The notes: a model not told the origin generated them from the letters alone. A stretch of 64,000 nt of DNA from Superficieibacter sp. 1612_C1 (GCF_015234305.1 NZ_JADGMI010000006.1:62001-126000), one strand, 5' to 3'; shown: positions 1-8,876, counted from the stretch's first letter. A program made the numbers and translations.

Positions 1-2
1 CC

Positions 3-659
3 TTCAGCATTGATTATCGTCACGAAGTACAGGATCGGGCTGAAAACACGCATAAAGACCGGCTATTACTTTCTCACCGTTTTGCTAATGGATTTGGGCT
101 CTCATCGGAGGTGAAATGGAAAACCGGCGATAGCGACGCTGATAATAATAAAATCTATCATGAAAATACCAGCGACGGTTTTGAGGTTACGCCCAGCTAC
201 CTCTATGGCTTTAACAAGATCTATTCTCTCGAAGGGGGGCTGAATATTGTTTCCGACAGCGGTTACACAAACTATCGCCCCTATATTAAAAGCATTATCA
301 ATATTACAGAAGATGTAAACTGGTCGTTGCGTTATCGCCCGTTTTATAAACGCTATAGCGCAAACAGGAATACAGAAAAAGAGACCTCGGAGAACGGCGT
401 GACCATTACCTCCGTACTGGGGTATCGCTTCCTGAGCCAGTGGGGTCTGGATTACGAACTGGAATACCATAAAACCAACACCGCCTTCTTTGCGCCGGTC
501 GCTAATAATAAAAGCTACCAATGGACGCACGATCTTAAACTGGCATATTCGGTTGATAAAAACTGGAAGCCTTATGTCGCCATCGGTAACGTCTCCGGCA
601 GTAAATACACTGATGAACGCCAGACGCGCTATCGCGTTGGGGTCACGTATAACTTTTAA
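3..659 (+). CDS. KdgM-family oligogalacturonate-type outer-membrane porin, 5' end missing
   Basis: The frame is open from the left edge and ends with TAA at 657-659, so only the last 218 residues are present. The protein alternates short polar turns with aromatic-rich beta strands (for example SLRYRPFYKRYS, LDYELEYHKTN) and ends in VTYNF, the terminal-Phe signature of outer-membrane barrels. This pattern matches the KdgM/NanC family of small 12-strand channels for acidic oligosaccharides. Signal peptide and first strands lie outside the window. It is convergent with the oxidoreductase gene at 689. The exact sugar cannot be read from the sequence; family-level confidence is good, substrate confidence is low. 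Confidence 0.8.
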   Translation, partial: FSIDYRHEVQDRAENTHKDRLLLSHRFANGFGLSSEVKWKTGDSDADNNKIYHENTSDGFEVTPSYLYGFNKIYSLEGGLNIVSDSGYTNYRPYIKSIINITEDVNWSLRYRPFYKRYSANRNTEKETSENGVTITSVLGYRFLSQWGLDYELEYHKTNTAFFAPVANNKSYQWTHDLKLAYSVDKNWKPYVAIGNVSGSKYTDERQTRYRVGVTYNF

Positions 660-667
660 GGCGTAAC

Positions 668-685
668 GGGCGGCTGACGCCGCCC
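668..685. terminator. Hairpin between convergent genes
   Basis: Perfect 7-bp stem GGGCGGC/GCCGCCC with a TGAC loop, between two convergent stop codons. There is no clear T-tract on either side, so it may be a 3'-end stabiliser or a weak bidirectional terminator. Confidence 0.45.
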
Positions 686-688
686 GGA

Positions 689-1873
689 TTATTGCGCAGC
701 CGGATAATGAAGCGTGGCGAACGCCGGAAACTGTTCCGCCGTTTTTCCCAGCAGTCGCTGTGGCGAAAAGTCGCTCAGCAACGGGGAGCGCGCACCCTGG
801 ATAATTTCGTCAGCGCACAGGCGGCCCAGCAGGGGTGCAAGTGTCATTCCGCTGTGGGTCACCATTAAATAAACGCGGCGCAGAGAAGAGATATAGCCCA
901 GCCCCGGCAAGCCGTCAGCCGGCCGGGAGCGTTGCCCGACGGCAATATTGTCGATACGGGCCGATGCCATGTTGTCAAACAAACGCCGGAGCCGCCTGAG
1001 CATTTCTTCCCCGATAAATCCGTCAACCGCCGCCGGGCTGGCGGGGTTAGCATAATCATCCAGATCAGGTGCCTGAAGCAGCAGCCGCCCGCCGCCTTCA
1101 GGCCGAACATTAAGATCGGGAGTGATCAAGTTCGACTGGAGCTGAGTTAATACCGGCTGAGTAGTGGCAAGAAACCCGCAGGCGATTTTATTCGGCTGGT
1201 TTGCATCTATCATCGCCAGCGGTTGACCCAGTCTGGCGACCAGCTCTGGCGACCAGCGCCCCGTTGCGATGACGACGCTGTCGCCCTTCCATACATTGCC
1301 GTCCGCCAGCCTTAACGTTGCCCCCGCGCTATTTTCCCCCACGTCTGTAACGTCGCTGTCGGTTTGCAGAGTGACCTTATGGGCACGCAGTTCTGCAACC
1401 AGTCCCGCCATAAATACGCACGGCACTAATAAACATTCATGAGGGAAGTACCACATATTGCCGGCATCGGCAGCAATACGAATTTCAGGCACGGCGCGTT
1501 TTAGCGCTTCCGCCGTAAGCGACTGTACCGGATAGCTCAGCGCCATCAATTTGTTAACCCGGGCATTCAGCCTCTCTTCCGCTGCCGTTCCGCTCGCCCA
1601 TTCGAAAGTGCCCGTTTGTAATAGCCAGCGTCCCTGAGCGGTATTTTCCTGCTGAAGACGCACGTGTTCATCAATCGCCAGCGCATTCAGGCGATGATAG
1701 CTTTGCGGATTTTTACCGTTAGCGTTAATCCAGGCGAAGGTCGTGCTGCTTGTCCCGGCACCTGGCTGGCTGCGCTCAAAAACCGTGACGTTCGCTCCCT
1801 GCCGGGCAAGCGAGCGGGCGACGGAAAGCCCCAGCACGCCAGCGCCGATCACGGCGATATTTTTTACGGTCAT
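689..1873 (-). CDS. FAD-dependent D-amino-acid oxidase/dehydrogenase-type oxidoreductase (DAO family)
   Basis: A 394-residue protein. It begins with a Rossmann FAD motif (VIGAGVLGLSVARSL, residues about 8-22) followed by an acidic residue at the end of strand 2 (VTVFERS), as in the DadA/glycine oxidase/DAO fold. The C-terminal part (LPGLGYISSLRRVYLMVTHSGMTLAPLLG) matches the second FAD-contacting segment of the family. The start is preceded by GGGAGGGG. Only 19 bp separate it from the upstream 119-residue gene, so the two are probably one transcript. It likely oxidises an amino or imino acid; the substrate is unknown. No membrane anchor is visible. Confidence 0.8.
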   Translation of the reverse strand: MTVKNIAVIGAGVLGLSVARSLARQGANVTVFERSQPGAGTSSTTFAWINANGKNPQSYHRLNALAIDEHVRLQQENTAQGRWLLQTGTFEWASGTAAEERLNARVNKLMALSYPVQSLTAEALKRAVPEIRIAADAGNMWYFPHECLLVPCVFMAGLVAELRAHKVTLQTDSDVTDVGENSAGATLRLADGNVWKGDSVVIATGRWSPELVARLGQPLAMIDANQPNKIACGFLATTQPVLTQLQSNLITPDLNVRPEGGGRLLLQAPDLDDYANPASPAAVDGFIGEEMLRRLRRLFDNMASARIDNIAVGQRSRPADGLPGLGYISSLRRVYLMVTHSGMTLAPLLGRLCADEIIQGARSPLLSDFSPQRLLGKTAEQFPAFATLHYPAAQ

Positions 1874-1892
1874 TACCCCTCCCGTAAGGATA

Positions 1893-2252
1893 TCAGCGTT
1901 CCGCCTCGGGGCGCGTTTCGGACGCGTCGCTCAGCTCATTCAACACAATCTGCTTCGTGCTGGCGGTTTCCAGCTTATCGCCATAGTCAGCCGACAAATC
2001 CGGCAGGCTGGTAAACTGGCCGTCAAGAAACAGAAAGTCGATTTTACTGGCGATATCATCCAGCGCTTCCCGCTCCGTACTGGCCCCCTCGCCTTGCTCT
2101 TTGTTGCCATCCAGAAGCCAGGAGATGCCGTCCTCTTCCGCCTGGTATCCGCCGATATCAATAATATGGCCGTCAATATTTTGCGCCAGAATGCGCTGCT
2201 CGCAGAGATAAATAAAATAGGGCATACGGTCCTGTTTATTATTCGCGGCCAT
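1893..2252 (-). CDS. Unrecognised 119-residue acidic protein in operon with the FAD oxidoreductase
   Basis: I do not recognise this family. The start is placed at the ATG ending at 2252 because GAGGAG sits about 8 bases upstream of it; an ATG five codons earlier (2267) has no good ribosome site. The protein is very acidic, starts MAANNKQDRMPYFIYLCEQ, has no signal peptide or membrane segment and ends in a charged tail (ASETRPEAER). It reads like a small cytosolic protein of mixed alpha/beta content. It is the first gene of a two-gene unit with the DAO-type oxidoreductase, which may point to a shared role. Confidence 0.6.
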   Translation of the reverse strand: MAANNKQDRMPYFIYLCEQRILAQNIDGHIIDIGGYQAEEDGISWLLDGNKEQGEGASTEREALDDIASKIDFLFLDGQFTSLPDLSADYGDKLETASTKQIVLNELSDASETRPEAER

Positions 2253-2424
2253 CGTCGTGCTCCTCATCGTGATAAACGTTTAAGTCAGGGGTAAGTATAG
2301 GCGGCTTCAGGCGGAGTGCGGTTCAGACGCCAATTTATTATGTTATAACGTAACAATAAACATTGCTAACCTTTGATGCGCGATATCGTAAAGAGAATGT
2401 AAATCTATGCTGGAAATTGTAAAG

Positions 2425-2440
2425 GATAATAATTATCATT
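2425..2440 (+). promoter_or_regulatory. Fur box upstream of the siderophore receptor
   Basis: GATAATAATTATCATT matches the Fur consensus (GATAATGATAATCATTATC) at nearly all positions and lies about 105 bp before the receptor ATG. It predicts iron-repressed expression of the gene at 2547. The rest of 2253-2546 shows no other clear element. Confidence 0.8.
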
Positions 2441-2546
2441 GCCATTCTCAAATTGCGAGCTTCTTCCCTTTCCGTCCCACGCGACAGAAAAGGGATGCCA
2501 CAACAACTTAAAAGAAGCGGCACTCTCTTTCTGACAGGAACCTGGT

Positions 2547-4703
2547 ATGTCTTTTGATAGCAAGGAAACCGGCGCGTCCGGCATTACCGTTTCATTTCTG
2601 GCGCTGGCTATCCACGCCACCGTTTTTCCCCTCCTCGCGCACGCTGAAGAGGTGAAAACGCCAGAGCAAGATATGATAGTGGAAGGTAAAACCGACGGCG
2701 CAGAGAGTGAAACTGCGCATGATTACAATGTGGCGACTACCCACGCGGGAACAAAGCTGACGCTGACGCCGCGCGACGTTCCGCAGTCATTTAGCGTTAT
2801 CACACAGCAACGTATTGAAGATCAGGATCTGCAATCTATCGGCGAGGTGCTGGACAACACGACCGGTATCTCATCGCAAATTGTCGATAGCGAGCGATCC
2901 TCGTACTTCTCGCGCGGTTTTGAGATCAGTAACTACACCTACGATGATATCCCGACCTCCGTCAGCGACGTCTGGAACTACGGCGATGCCGCGTCTGACA
3001 CCGCCATCTACGACCGCATCGAGGTTGTGCGCGGCGCTACCGGATTGATGACCGGGGCGGGCAGCCCGGCGGCGTCGGTCAATATGGTACGCAAACATGC
3101 GGACAGCAAAACCTTTACCGGCAACGTCAATGCCAGCTATGGAAGCTGGAATAAGCAGCGTTATGTGGCTGACGTCTCTGGCCCGCTGAATGAGATGGGA
3201 TCGGTGCGCGGGCGTATTATCGCAGGCTATCAGGATCAGGATGGCTGGCTGGACCGCTATCATAAAAGCAAAAAATTCCTCTACGGGGTGGTGGATGCGG
3301 ATGTATCCGACCACACCACCCTGTCGCTGGGCTACGACTATCAGGAGAGCAATACCGGCAATCCGACCTGGGGCGGGCTGCCGACCTGGTACAGCAACGG
3401 CGTGCGCACTCATTACGATCGCAGTACTAACACCTCGGCGGACTGGGCGCGCTACAGCCTGGATTCGCGTAAAGTCTTTGCTAACGCCACGCATAACTTC
3501 GATAACGGCTGGTCGCTGCGGGTGAATGGCACCCATGCGGAGGAGAATTTTAACGACAAGCTGCTCTATGTGATGGGCTCCCCGGATATGATCACCGGCG
3601 GAGGCACCAGCGGTTTCGGCAGTAAAGACAAAGGCAAGCGTAAGCTGGATTCAGTCGATACCTATGCGACTGGCCCGTTCTCCCTGCTCGGCCGCCAGCA
3701 TGAACTGGTTGCCGGGGTGAGCTACAGTCGCCAGCATAACGCCACTTACAGTGCCGACGGTCCAATTGATAGCGAGCAGATGGGCCGTTTTGATGATAGC
3801 TGGAACGGCGATGTTATCGATCCTGAATGGGGCGACTGGTATCTCAATGCCGACGATGTGGTGCGGCAGAAATCCGCCTACTCCGCCGCCCGCTTCTCGC
3901 TGGCCGACCCGCTCTCCTTGATTGTCGGCGCGCGCTATACGCAGTGGAGCACCAACGGTAGCAGCGGCGATATGAGCAAGACTAATATCACACCGTATGG
4001 CGGACTGATCTATGACATTAACGATATCTGGTCGGCCTACGCCAGCTACACGTCCATCTTCCAGCCGCAGACTAAGCGCGACAGCAGCGGCAAATATCTT
4101 TCCCCTGTCACCGGGAAAAGCTACGAAACCGGGCTGAAATCCGACTGGCTGAATGGCCGCCTGACGGCCACGTTTGCCGTGTTCCGTATTGAGCAGGATA
4201 ACGTCGGCCAGGAGATTGATGGATCGTTTGTTAACGGTGGCAGCGAGCAGGCGTACTACCCGGCAAAAGGGGCCACCAGCAAAGGGGCTGAGTTCGAACT
4301 GAACGGCGCGGTGACCGACAATCTGCAAATGACCTTCGGCGCAACGCGCTATGTCGCACGCGACACGTCTGGCCGCTTTAACAGCAACATGCCGCAGACC
4401 ACGTTCAAGCTCTTTACCCGCTATCAGTTGCCGATGCTGCCGGACGTCACCATTGGCGGCGGGGCGAACTGGCAGAACAGGGTGTATAAAGACGCGACCG
4501 CGCCGGACGGCGAAACGAAGCGCGTATCACAGGGCAGTTTCCCGCTGGTGAATCTGTTTGCCCGCTACCAGATGACGAAACAACTGGCGGTGCAGGCTAA
4601 CGTTGAAAACTTGTTTGACCGCAGCTATTACACCTGGCTGGGGGATTCGGAAGTGTATGGCGAACCGCTGAACTATTCGGTGAATCTGTCTTATACGTTC
4701 TGA
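2547..4703 (+). CDS. TonB-dependent FhuE-like ferric siderophore receptor
   Basis: A 718-residue outer-membrane receptor. It has an N-terminal signal peptide (cleavage likely after AHA, about residue 33), a TonB-box-like segment (DMIVEG), a plug domain with the family motifs VEVVRGATGLMTGAGSPAASVNMVRKH and QSFSVITQQRIEDQ, then a 22-strand barrel ending ...SVNLSYTF with terminal Phe. Long blocks (SYTSIFQPQ, RDSSGKYL, GLKSDW, FRIEQDNV, GGGANWQNRVY) closely resemble E. coli FhuE, the receptor for coprogen and rhodotorulic acid. It is not at the usual fhuE locus, so it may be a paralogue; ligand specificity is inferred. A Fur box lies upstream and a GC-rich hairpin follows the stop. Confidence 0.88.
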   Translation: MSFDSKETGASGITVSFLALAIHATVFPLLAHAEEVKTPEQDMIVEGKTDGAESETAHDYNVATTHAGTKLTLTPRDVPQSFSVITQQRIEDQDLQSIGEVLDNTTGISSQIVDSERSSYFSRGFEISNYTYDDIPTSVSDVWNYGDAASDTAIYDRIEVVRGATGLMTGAGSPAASVNMVRKHADSKTFTGNVNASYGSWNKQRYVADVSGPLNEMGSVRGRIIAGYQDQDGWLDRYHKSKKFLYGVVDADVSDHTTLSLGYDYQESNTGNPTWGGLPTWYSNGVRTHYDRSTNTSADWARYSLDSRKVFANATHNFDNGWSLRVNGTHAEENFNDKLLYVMGSPDMITGGGTSGFGSKDKGKRKLDSVDTYATGPFSLLGRQHELVAGVSYSRQHNATYSADGPIDSEQMGRFDDSWNGDVIDPEWGDWYLNADDVVRQKSAYSAARFSLADPLSLIVGARYTQWSTNGSSGDMSKTNITPYGGLIYDINDIWSAYASYTSIFQPQTKRDSSGKYLSPVTGKSYETGLKSDWLNGRLTATFAVFRIEQDNVGQEIDGSFVNGGSEQAYYPAKGATSKGAEFELNGAVTDNLQMTFGATRYVARDTSGRFNSNMPQTTFKLFTRYQLPMLPDVTIGGGANWQNRVYKDATAPDGETKRVSQGSFPLVNLFARYQMTKQLAVQANVENLFDRSYYTWLGDSEVYGEPLNYSVNLSYTF

Positions 4704-4710
4704 TACAACT

Positions 4711-4734
4711 GGCCCCGGCGCGAGCGTCGGGGCC
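4711..4734. terminator. GC-rich hairpin between convergent receptor and kbp genes
   Basis: Stem GGCCCCG/CGGGGCC around a 10-base loop, directly after the receptor stop and before the 3' end of kbp on the other strand. No T-tract is evident. Confidence 0.5.
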
Positions 4735-4763
4735 AACAGCAATACTGTCAGAAAACCAATCTG

Positions 4764-5204
4764 TTACTCAGGGATACGCAATACCTGACCGGGATAGATT
4801 TTCTCCGGGCTTTTCAGCATCGGCTTATTCGCCTCAAAAATCTTATTGTACTTATTTGCGTCGCCATAAACCTGTTTTGAAATAGCGCTCAGGGTATCGC
4901 CGGATTTGACGGTATAGAACTGGCTCTCTTTAGCCGGCGCATCGGTTTTAACCTGATCGTCAACGCTGGAAATACCCGCGATATTACCTACCGCTACCAG
5001 CAGTTTCTCTTTAGCTTCCTGGCTCAGAGCAATACCGGAGACCACGGCTGCGCCGTCAGTCACCTGTACGTTAACTTTATCCGCGTCAGGAATACCGGTT
5101 TTACTCAGGTGATCCTGAACTTTTTTTGCCTGATCGTCATGATGACCGGATACTGCATCCCAGAGCTTCTCGCCAGCATCTTTTACAAAGTTAAACAGTC
5201 CCAT
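4764..5204 (-). CDS. kbp: Potassium-binding BON-LysM protein Kbp (YgaU)
   Basis: A 146-residue protein matching E. coli Kbp/YgaU almost throughout. The N-terminal part carries a BON domain (about residues 20-90, [22 protein letters not shown]) and the C-terminal part a LysM domain ([35 protein letters not shown]...[10 protein letters not shown]). Kbp is a cytosolic K+ sensor induced under osmotic and stationary-phase stress. Start chosen at MGLFNF (ATG ends at 5204), which has GAGG upstream and matches the family; an upstream in-frame ATG would add 18 non-family residues. Confidence 0.95.
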   Translation of the reverse strand: MGLFNFVKDAGEKLWDAVSGHHDDQAKKVQDHLSKTGIPDADKVNVQVTDGAAVVSGIALSQEAKEKLLVAVGNIAGISSVDDQVKTDAPAKESQFYTVKSGDTLSAISKQVYGDANKYNKIFEANKPMLKSPEKIYPGQVLRIPE

Positions 5205-5425
5205 TTTTACCTCGTTATATGCAGTGAAGATATCAAAAGTGTAGCAGAAAATAACCATCCTACATTCTGCACCGTTTATGAATAAACAGTTGTGACTAAA
5301 AGTTATAGTGCTGGTAGTTAAATAAATTCATCAGTTAATTCTGATAAATAATATTTTCAGGAGTATAAAATTTAACCGATGAATACATTGCAGCAGAGAA
5401 TGTCTCCGCTGCAAAATTTGTATTG

Positions 5426-5821
5426 CTATTTCTCTAAATGACTGACGCGGACCAGAGGAGGATCCTGTTTTTTATCCAGACTACCGCTCACGGTAAGCAG
5501 ATGATCCGGTTTAACCTCGCGATCGTCAAAGACGCTCGGCGGAATTTGCACCGTAATTTCGCCGGTTTTATCGCGGAACAGGAAACGGTCATCACCGGTT
5601 TTTTTCACCAGGTTCCCCCGAAATGAGACTGACGCGCCATCGTGCATCGCCTTTGCTTTCTCGATGGTCGAGATACGCGCATCCTCAACCCCACGATATC
5701 CGTCATCCATCGCGTGCGGCGGCGGTGGAGCGTCACCCGGCTTCAGGCCACCTTTTTCTTCAGCGTGTGCGCCTACACTTAGCAATGAGCCAAGAAGAAT
5801 GAAAAGTGCTTTCTTATTCAT
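5426..5821 (-). CDS. YdeI/YgiW-type periplasmic OB-fold stress protein
   Basis: A 131-residue protein with a signal peptide (MNKKALFILLGSLLSVGAHA) followed by a Pro-rich linker and a bacterial OB-fold (BOF) domain: ISTIEKAKAMHDGASVSFRGNLVKK, FLFRDKTGEITVQIPPSVFDDREV and LLTVSGSLDKK are the family signatures. Members (YdeI, YgiW) bind cationic or stress-related ligands in the periplasm and help tolerance to peroxide and antimicrobial peptides. It is divergent from the CinA-like gene at 6026; E. coli has the same divergent pair ydeI/ydeJ at another chromosomal position, so this is probably the ydeI orthologue. Confidence 0.85.
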   Translation of the reverse strand: MNKKALFILLGSLLSVGAHAEEKGGLKPGDAPPPPHAMDDGYRGVEDARISTIEKAKAMHDGASVSFRGNLVKKTGDDRFLFRDKTGEITVQIPPSVFDDREVKPDHLLTVSGSLDKKQDPPLVRVSHLEK

Positions 5822-6025
5822 CGGAGCCTCTCCGGTTATTTAACTCAGGTATTAAGCATGGCAGCCATCTTTCATTCCTGCAAATTCGCCGGGTTATCAC
5901 CGCTAACGCCCTGATTAAACGAAGCGGCAACCCGCGCTTATTTCTCTGCCGCTGTAGGAATTTTGACTATATTACTTGGTAGCGTAGTGATTAATGAAAG
6001 TTAACCGGTAACAATGAAGGTCGTA

Positions 6026-6577
6026 ATGAATAATTCCACAAGCCCGTCCGCTACTGAACAACACGATCTTTCTTCGCTCTCTGTAGAACAGCTTACAGAC
6101 CGTCTGGGCAGCATCCTGACGCAAAAGAATTTACGCCTGACGACCGCTGAGTCCTGTACCGGTGGGCAAATCGCCACCACGCTTTGCGCGGCAAAAGACA
6201 CCCCTGATTTTTACGGCTGTGGTTTTGTCACCTTTACCGATGAGGCGAAGATGACGTTACTTCACGTTAATCCCCGGACGCTGGCTGAGCATACCGCCGT
6301 CAGCCAGCAGACCGTGGAAGAGATGGCGCAGGGCGCAAGAGAGGTCTCGGGTGAACCGCTTTCCGTTGCGGTCAGCGGCTATGCCGGTCCGGATGATGGA
6401 CCGGACGGCACGCCTGCCGGTTTTGTCTGGTTTGCATGGTCAGTACTTGATCGGCCTGTGATAAGCGAATCACGGCAGTTCAGCGGTGAGCCTAAAGAGG
6501 TGATTAACCAGGCGGTACATTTTGCCCTTGCCCGCGTGCTGCACTTTCTGGAAGAAGAGACTGAAGCCTCAGAGTAA
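6026..6577 (+). CDS. CinA C-terminal-domain protein, YdeJ-like (PncC paralogue)
   Basis: A protein of about 183 residues consisting of one CinA C-terminal domain. It shows TTAESCTGGQIATTLC, GCGFVTFTDEAKMTLL and AVSGYAGPDDGPDGTPAGFVWFAW, which align with PncC encoded at 37550 in this window (TTAESCTGGW, GFVTYSNEAK, SISGIAGPDGGS). The Tyr of the FVTYSNEAK motif is Phe here, so NMN amidase activity is doubtful. Start placed at 6026 because GAAGG lies five bases upstream; an ATG at 6014 lacks a site. The divergent pairing with the YdeI-like gene supports a YdeJ assignment. Confidence 0.8.
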   Translation: MNNSTSPSATEQHDLSSLSVEQLTDRLGSILTQKNLRLTTAESCTGGQIATTLCAAKDTPDFYGCGFVTFTDEAKMTLLHVNPRTLAEHTAVSQQTVEEMAQGAREVSGEPLSVAVSGYAGPDDGPDGTPAGFVWFAWSVLDRPVISESRQFSGEPKEVINQAVHFALARVLHFLEEETEASE

Positions 6578-6594
6578 TACCCTGAGGCTGTCCA

Positions 6595-6753
6595 TTAATT
6601 TCGTGTCTGTACCCAGAAAGCGTGAATGAGTCCAGGAATATAGCCCAGCAGCGTCAGAATAATATTCAGCAGAAACGCCCAGCCGAAGCCTTTACCAATA
6701 AGTACTCCCAAAGGGGGAAGAATGATCGTAATCACTACGCGCCAAAAACCCAT
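6595..6753 (-). CDS. yqaE: Pmp3/UPF0057 small membrane protein YqaE
   Basis: A 52-residue protein read from the sequence. It has two hydrophobic helices, VVITIILPPLGVLL and WAFLLNIILTLLGYIPGLIH, joined by GKGFG, and ends AFWVQTRN. This is almost identical to E. coli YqaE, a member of the Pmp3 proteolipid family found in bacterial and fungal membranes and linked to membrane potential and salt stress. It is convergent with the CinA-like gene, whose stop is only 18 bp away. Confidence 0.93.
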   Translation of the reverse strand: MGFWRVVITIILPPLGVLIGKGFGWAFLLNIILTLLGYIPGLIHAFWVQTRN

Positions 6754-6926
6754 AAAAAACTCCCTATAAAAAAGCAGGCTATTGTATAAAAAGAGATTTT
6801 ATCTCTGCGGGTAAACAGTGTAGTCAATGGTGAAGGTTGCGCCCTGCCTTTTTACCCTCTTTTACCTTCCTGACGTTACTATGCTAATGTTTTGAACAAT
6901 GAACCACACCTCACAGGAGAGTAAGT

Positions 6927-7106
6927 ATGTTCTCAACGGGCGATATCGTGCAGCCGCGTATTGGCGGTCCAAAATTAAAAATCATTGAAGTTAATGCCGA
7001 CCAGATTGTTGCCGTCCCGGCAAACGATGAGCAGGGCAATAAAGTGACGCTCAAGGCCGCTGACGTGGTGCTCTACGCCGAAGATGGCGATTTTGGCGTT
7101 TGCTAA
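6927..7106 (+). CDS. Small DUF2158-like (YodC-type) protein
   Basis: A 59-residue protein, MFSTGDIVQPRIGGPKLKII..., read from the sequence, with a good ribosome site CAGGAGA six bases before the ATG. The opening (GDIVQ...GGPKL.I) resembles the YodC/DUF2158 pattern of about 60-residue SH3-like proteins, with a run of short beta strands (QIVAVPAN, NKVTLKAADVVLY) and a terminal Cys. Function is unknown. It stands alone between yqaE and the alaE upstream region. Family assignment is from pattern only. Confidence 0.75.
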   Translation: MFSTGDIVQPRIGGPKLKIIEVNADQIVAVPANDEQGNKVTLKAADVVLYAEDGDFGVC

Positions 7107-7550
7107 TAACAGGCGGTGAGGTCAACCCTCGCCGCAATGCAAATATGCATTTCCATTCATTTTAATCGCATAAAAAGCGACTCTTCTTTTCAGCATTATC
7201 GTCTACTAAACGCGTTTTTATCCTATAAAAAATGCTTTACCTTCCGCTTAATGACGCCGCTCCCGATACTCTGCTGAAAAATGTGAAGTGGCGCAGATCA
7301 TCTGAGATGCATCAAAACATCTCTCCTTTTTAACCCATTGATTTAAAACAAGTAAAAACACAGAAGCAACGAAAATAACGAAACGCGCAAAAAACAGCCA
7401 ACCACAAAGCAAATTATCCACAAAAACGCAATAAATAAAAATATTCCACTAGTTGTACGTTTATAAGCAGCCATATAATCTATACATATCGAATGAGGCG
7501 GCGATTCCCGCTGATAAATACCCTTTCCCCCTTTCTTCAGGAGCACAACG
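7107..7550. other. AT-rich intergenic region before alaE
   Basis: 444 bp, markedly more AT-rich than its surroundings, especially 7140-7500. The only promoter-like element I see is TATAAT at 7474-7479 with a weak TTGTAC at 7453. In E. coli the H-NS paralogue gene stpA lies next to alaE; no stpA, ygaP or ygaV coding sequence is present here. A short minus-strand frame (7343-7546) exists but has biased, low-complexity composition and no ribosome site, so I do not call it a gene. Confidence 0.6.
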
Positions 7551-8000
7551 ATGTTCTCTGCGCAGTCCCGTCTGCGTCACGCGATGGCTGACACGTTTGC
7601 AATGGTGGTCTACTGCTCCATTGTCAATATGCTGATCGAGATATTCCTCTCCGGAATGACGTTTGAGCAGTCGCTTTCTTCGCGGCTGGTGGCAATCCCG
7701 GTTAACATTATTATTGCGTGGCCTTACGGCTTCTATCGCGATGCCATTATGCGCGTGGCGCGCCGCATTAGCCCGGCGGGATGGATTAAGAATCTGGCGG
7801 ATGTGGTGGCGTATGTGACGTTCCAGTCACCGGTCTATATTGCGATTTTGCTGACCGTAGGCGCAGGCTGGCCGCAAATCGTGGCGGCCGTCAGCTCGAA
7901 TATTGTGATTTCCATGTTGATGGGGGCGGTTTACGGCTACTTTCTGGACTACTGCCGCCGTCTCTTTCGCGTCACGGCAGGCCAGCAGGTGAAAGCCTGA
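7551..8000 (+). CDS. alaE: L-alanine exporter AlaE (YgaW)
   Basis: A 149-residue inner-membrane protein with four hydrophobic segments (about residues 15-35, 45-60, 85-105, 110-130). [42 protein letters not shown] and SGWIKN-like [19 protein letters not shown] match E. coli AlaE, the alanine export carrier. GGAG lies about nine bases before the ATG. Convergent with ygaC. In E. coli the gene responds to alanine through Lrp; no Lrp site is obvious here. Confidence 0.95.
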   Translation: MFSAQSRLRHAMADTFAMVVYCSIVNMLIEIFLSGMTFEQSLSSRLVAIPVNIIIAWPYGFYRDAIMRVARRISPAGWIKNLADVVAYVTFQSPVYIAILLTVGAGWPQIVAAVSSNIVISMLMGAVYGYFLDYCRRLFRVTAGQQVKA

Positions 8001-8010
8001 GGGAACAGCG

Positions 8011-8361
8011 TTAACCCGGCTGGTACTCGCCGAATACGCCTTTAACAAAACGCTCAAGTGCCATCCGTGAACTAAAGCCGTGAGGGATACCGTAATGTTC
8101 CTCGCGGTGGCCTCCCAGATAAAGCGGGAAGTGCTGATAGTGATCGCAGGTTTTTATATCCGAGGCCGGATCCGCAAGCGTCATGCACCGTTCTTTCAGG
8201 GTCGGATGGACAATCAGCGCCGTTCTTCCCATCCGCGCTTCGCGATTAACATATACATAGTCCTCCCCACGCTGATAACCATAGGTTTTCTGCGTAACCA
8301 CATCCATTGTAAAACCCATTCTTTCAAGAACGCGCGCCACCTCATCGGGTCGTAAATACAT
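8011..8361 (-). CDS. ygaC: DUF2002 protein YgaC
   Basis: A 116-residue protein, [46 protein letters not shown]..., matching E. coli YgaC (DUF2002) along its full length. It is soluble and mixed alpha/beta with an aromatic- and Arg-rich surface; the E. coli gene is Fur-regulated and the biochemical role is unknown. It is divergent from ygaM, with 162 bp between the starts, and convergent with alaE. Confidence 0.93.
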   Translation of the reverse strand: MYLRPDEVARVLERMGFTMDVVTQKTYGYQRGEDYVYVNREARMGRTALIVHPTLKERCMTLADPASDIKTCDHYQHFPLYLGGHREEHYGIPHGFSSRMALERFVKGVFGEYQPG

Positions 8362-8523
8362 ATTTTATCCTCGTTATCTTTTACTGCATCGCCACCTTAC
8401 CGTATTCAGCATTAGCACCGCTTTCAGAAAAGTCCATAAAAGAGTTTTTAGCGCTGCGTTTAATTTCCGGGTCAAAAAAGGTGGTCTACACTTAAAAACA
8501 CATCGAAATCAATGGAGGATCCC

Positions 8524-8853
8524 ATGTTTAATCGACCGAACCGTAACGATGTAGATGATGGCGTACAGGATATCCAGAATGACGTTAACCAATTAGCGGA
8601 TAGCCTTGAATCCGTATTAAAGTCCTGGGGCAGTGATGCCAAAGGTGAAGCGGAAGAAGCGCGTCGTAAAGCGAAAGTGCTGTTAAAAGAGACGCGTGCG
8701 CGTGCTAATGGCCGCACTCGTGTAGGTCAGGCAACGCGTGATGCCGTAGGCTGCGCGGAAACGTTTCTGCGCGATAAACCCTGGTGCAGCGTCGGTACTG
8801 CCGCCGCCGTTGGCATTTTCTTTGGCGCACTGCTGAGCCTGCGTCGCCGCTAA
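8524..8853 (+). CDS. ygaM: DUF883 tail-anchored protein YgaM (ElaB/YqjD family)
   Basis: A 109-residue protein. The long charged helix (DVDDGVQDIQNDVNQLADSLESVLKSW...KGEAEEARRKAKVLLKETRARAN) is followed by a C-terminal membrane segment (SVGTAAAVGIFFGALLSLRRR), the layout of ElaB, YqjD and YgaM. These are inner-membrane proteins that bind ribosomes in stationary phase. Start taken at 8524 (MFNRPN) because GGAGG is placed correctly before it. A strong terminator follows. Confidence 0.93.
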   Translation: MFNRPNRNDVDDGVQDIQNDVNQLADSLESVLKSWGSDAKGEAEEARRKAKVLLKETRARANGRTRVGQATRDAVGCAETFLRDKPWCSVGTAAAVGIFFGALLSLRRR

Positions 8854-8876
8854 TTTACACCCTGGTTTTACCGGAA

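Noticed and set aside
7343-7546. Minus-strand frame of 67 codons in the AT-rich region before alaE
   Set aside because: Low-complexity hydrophobic product, no ribosome site, and it covers the likely alaE promoter.
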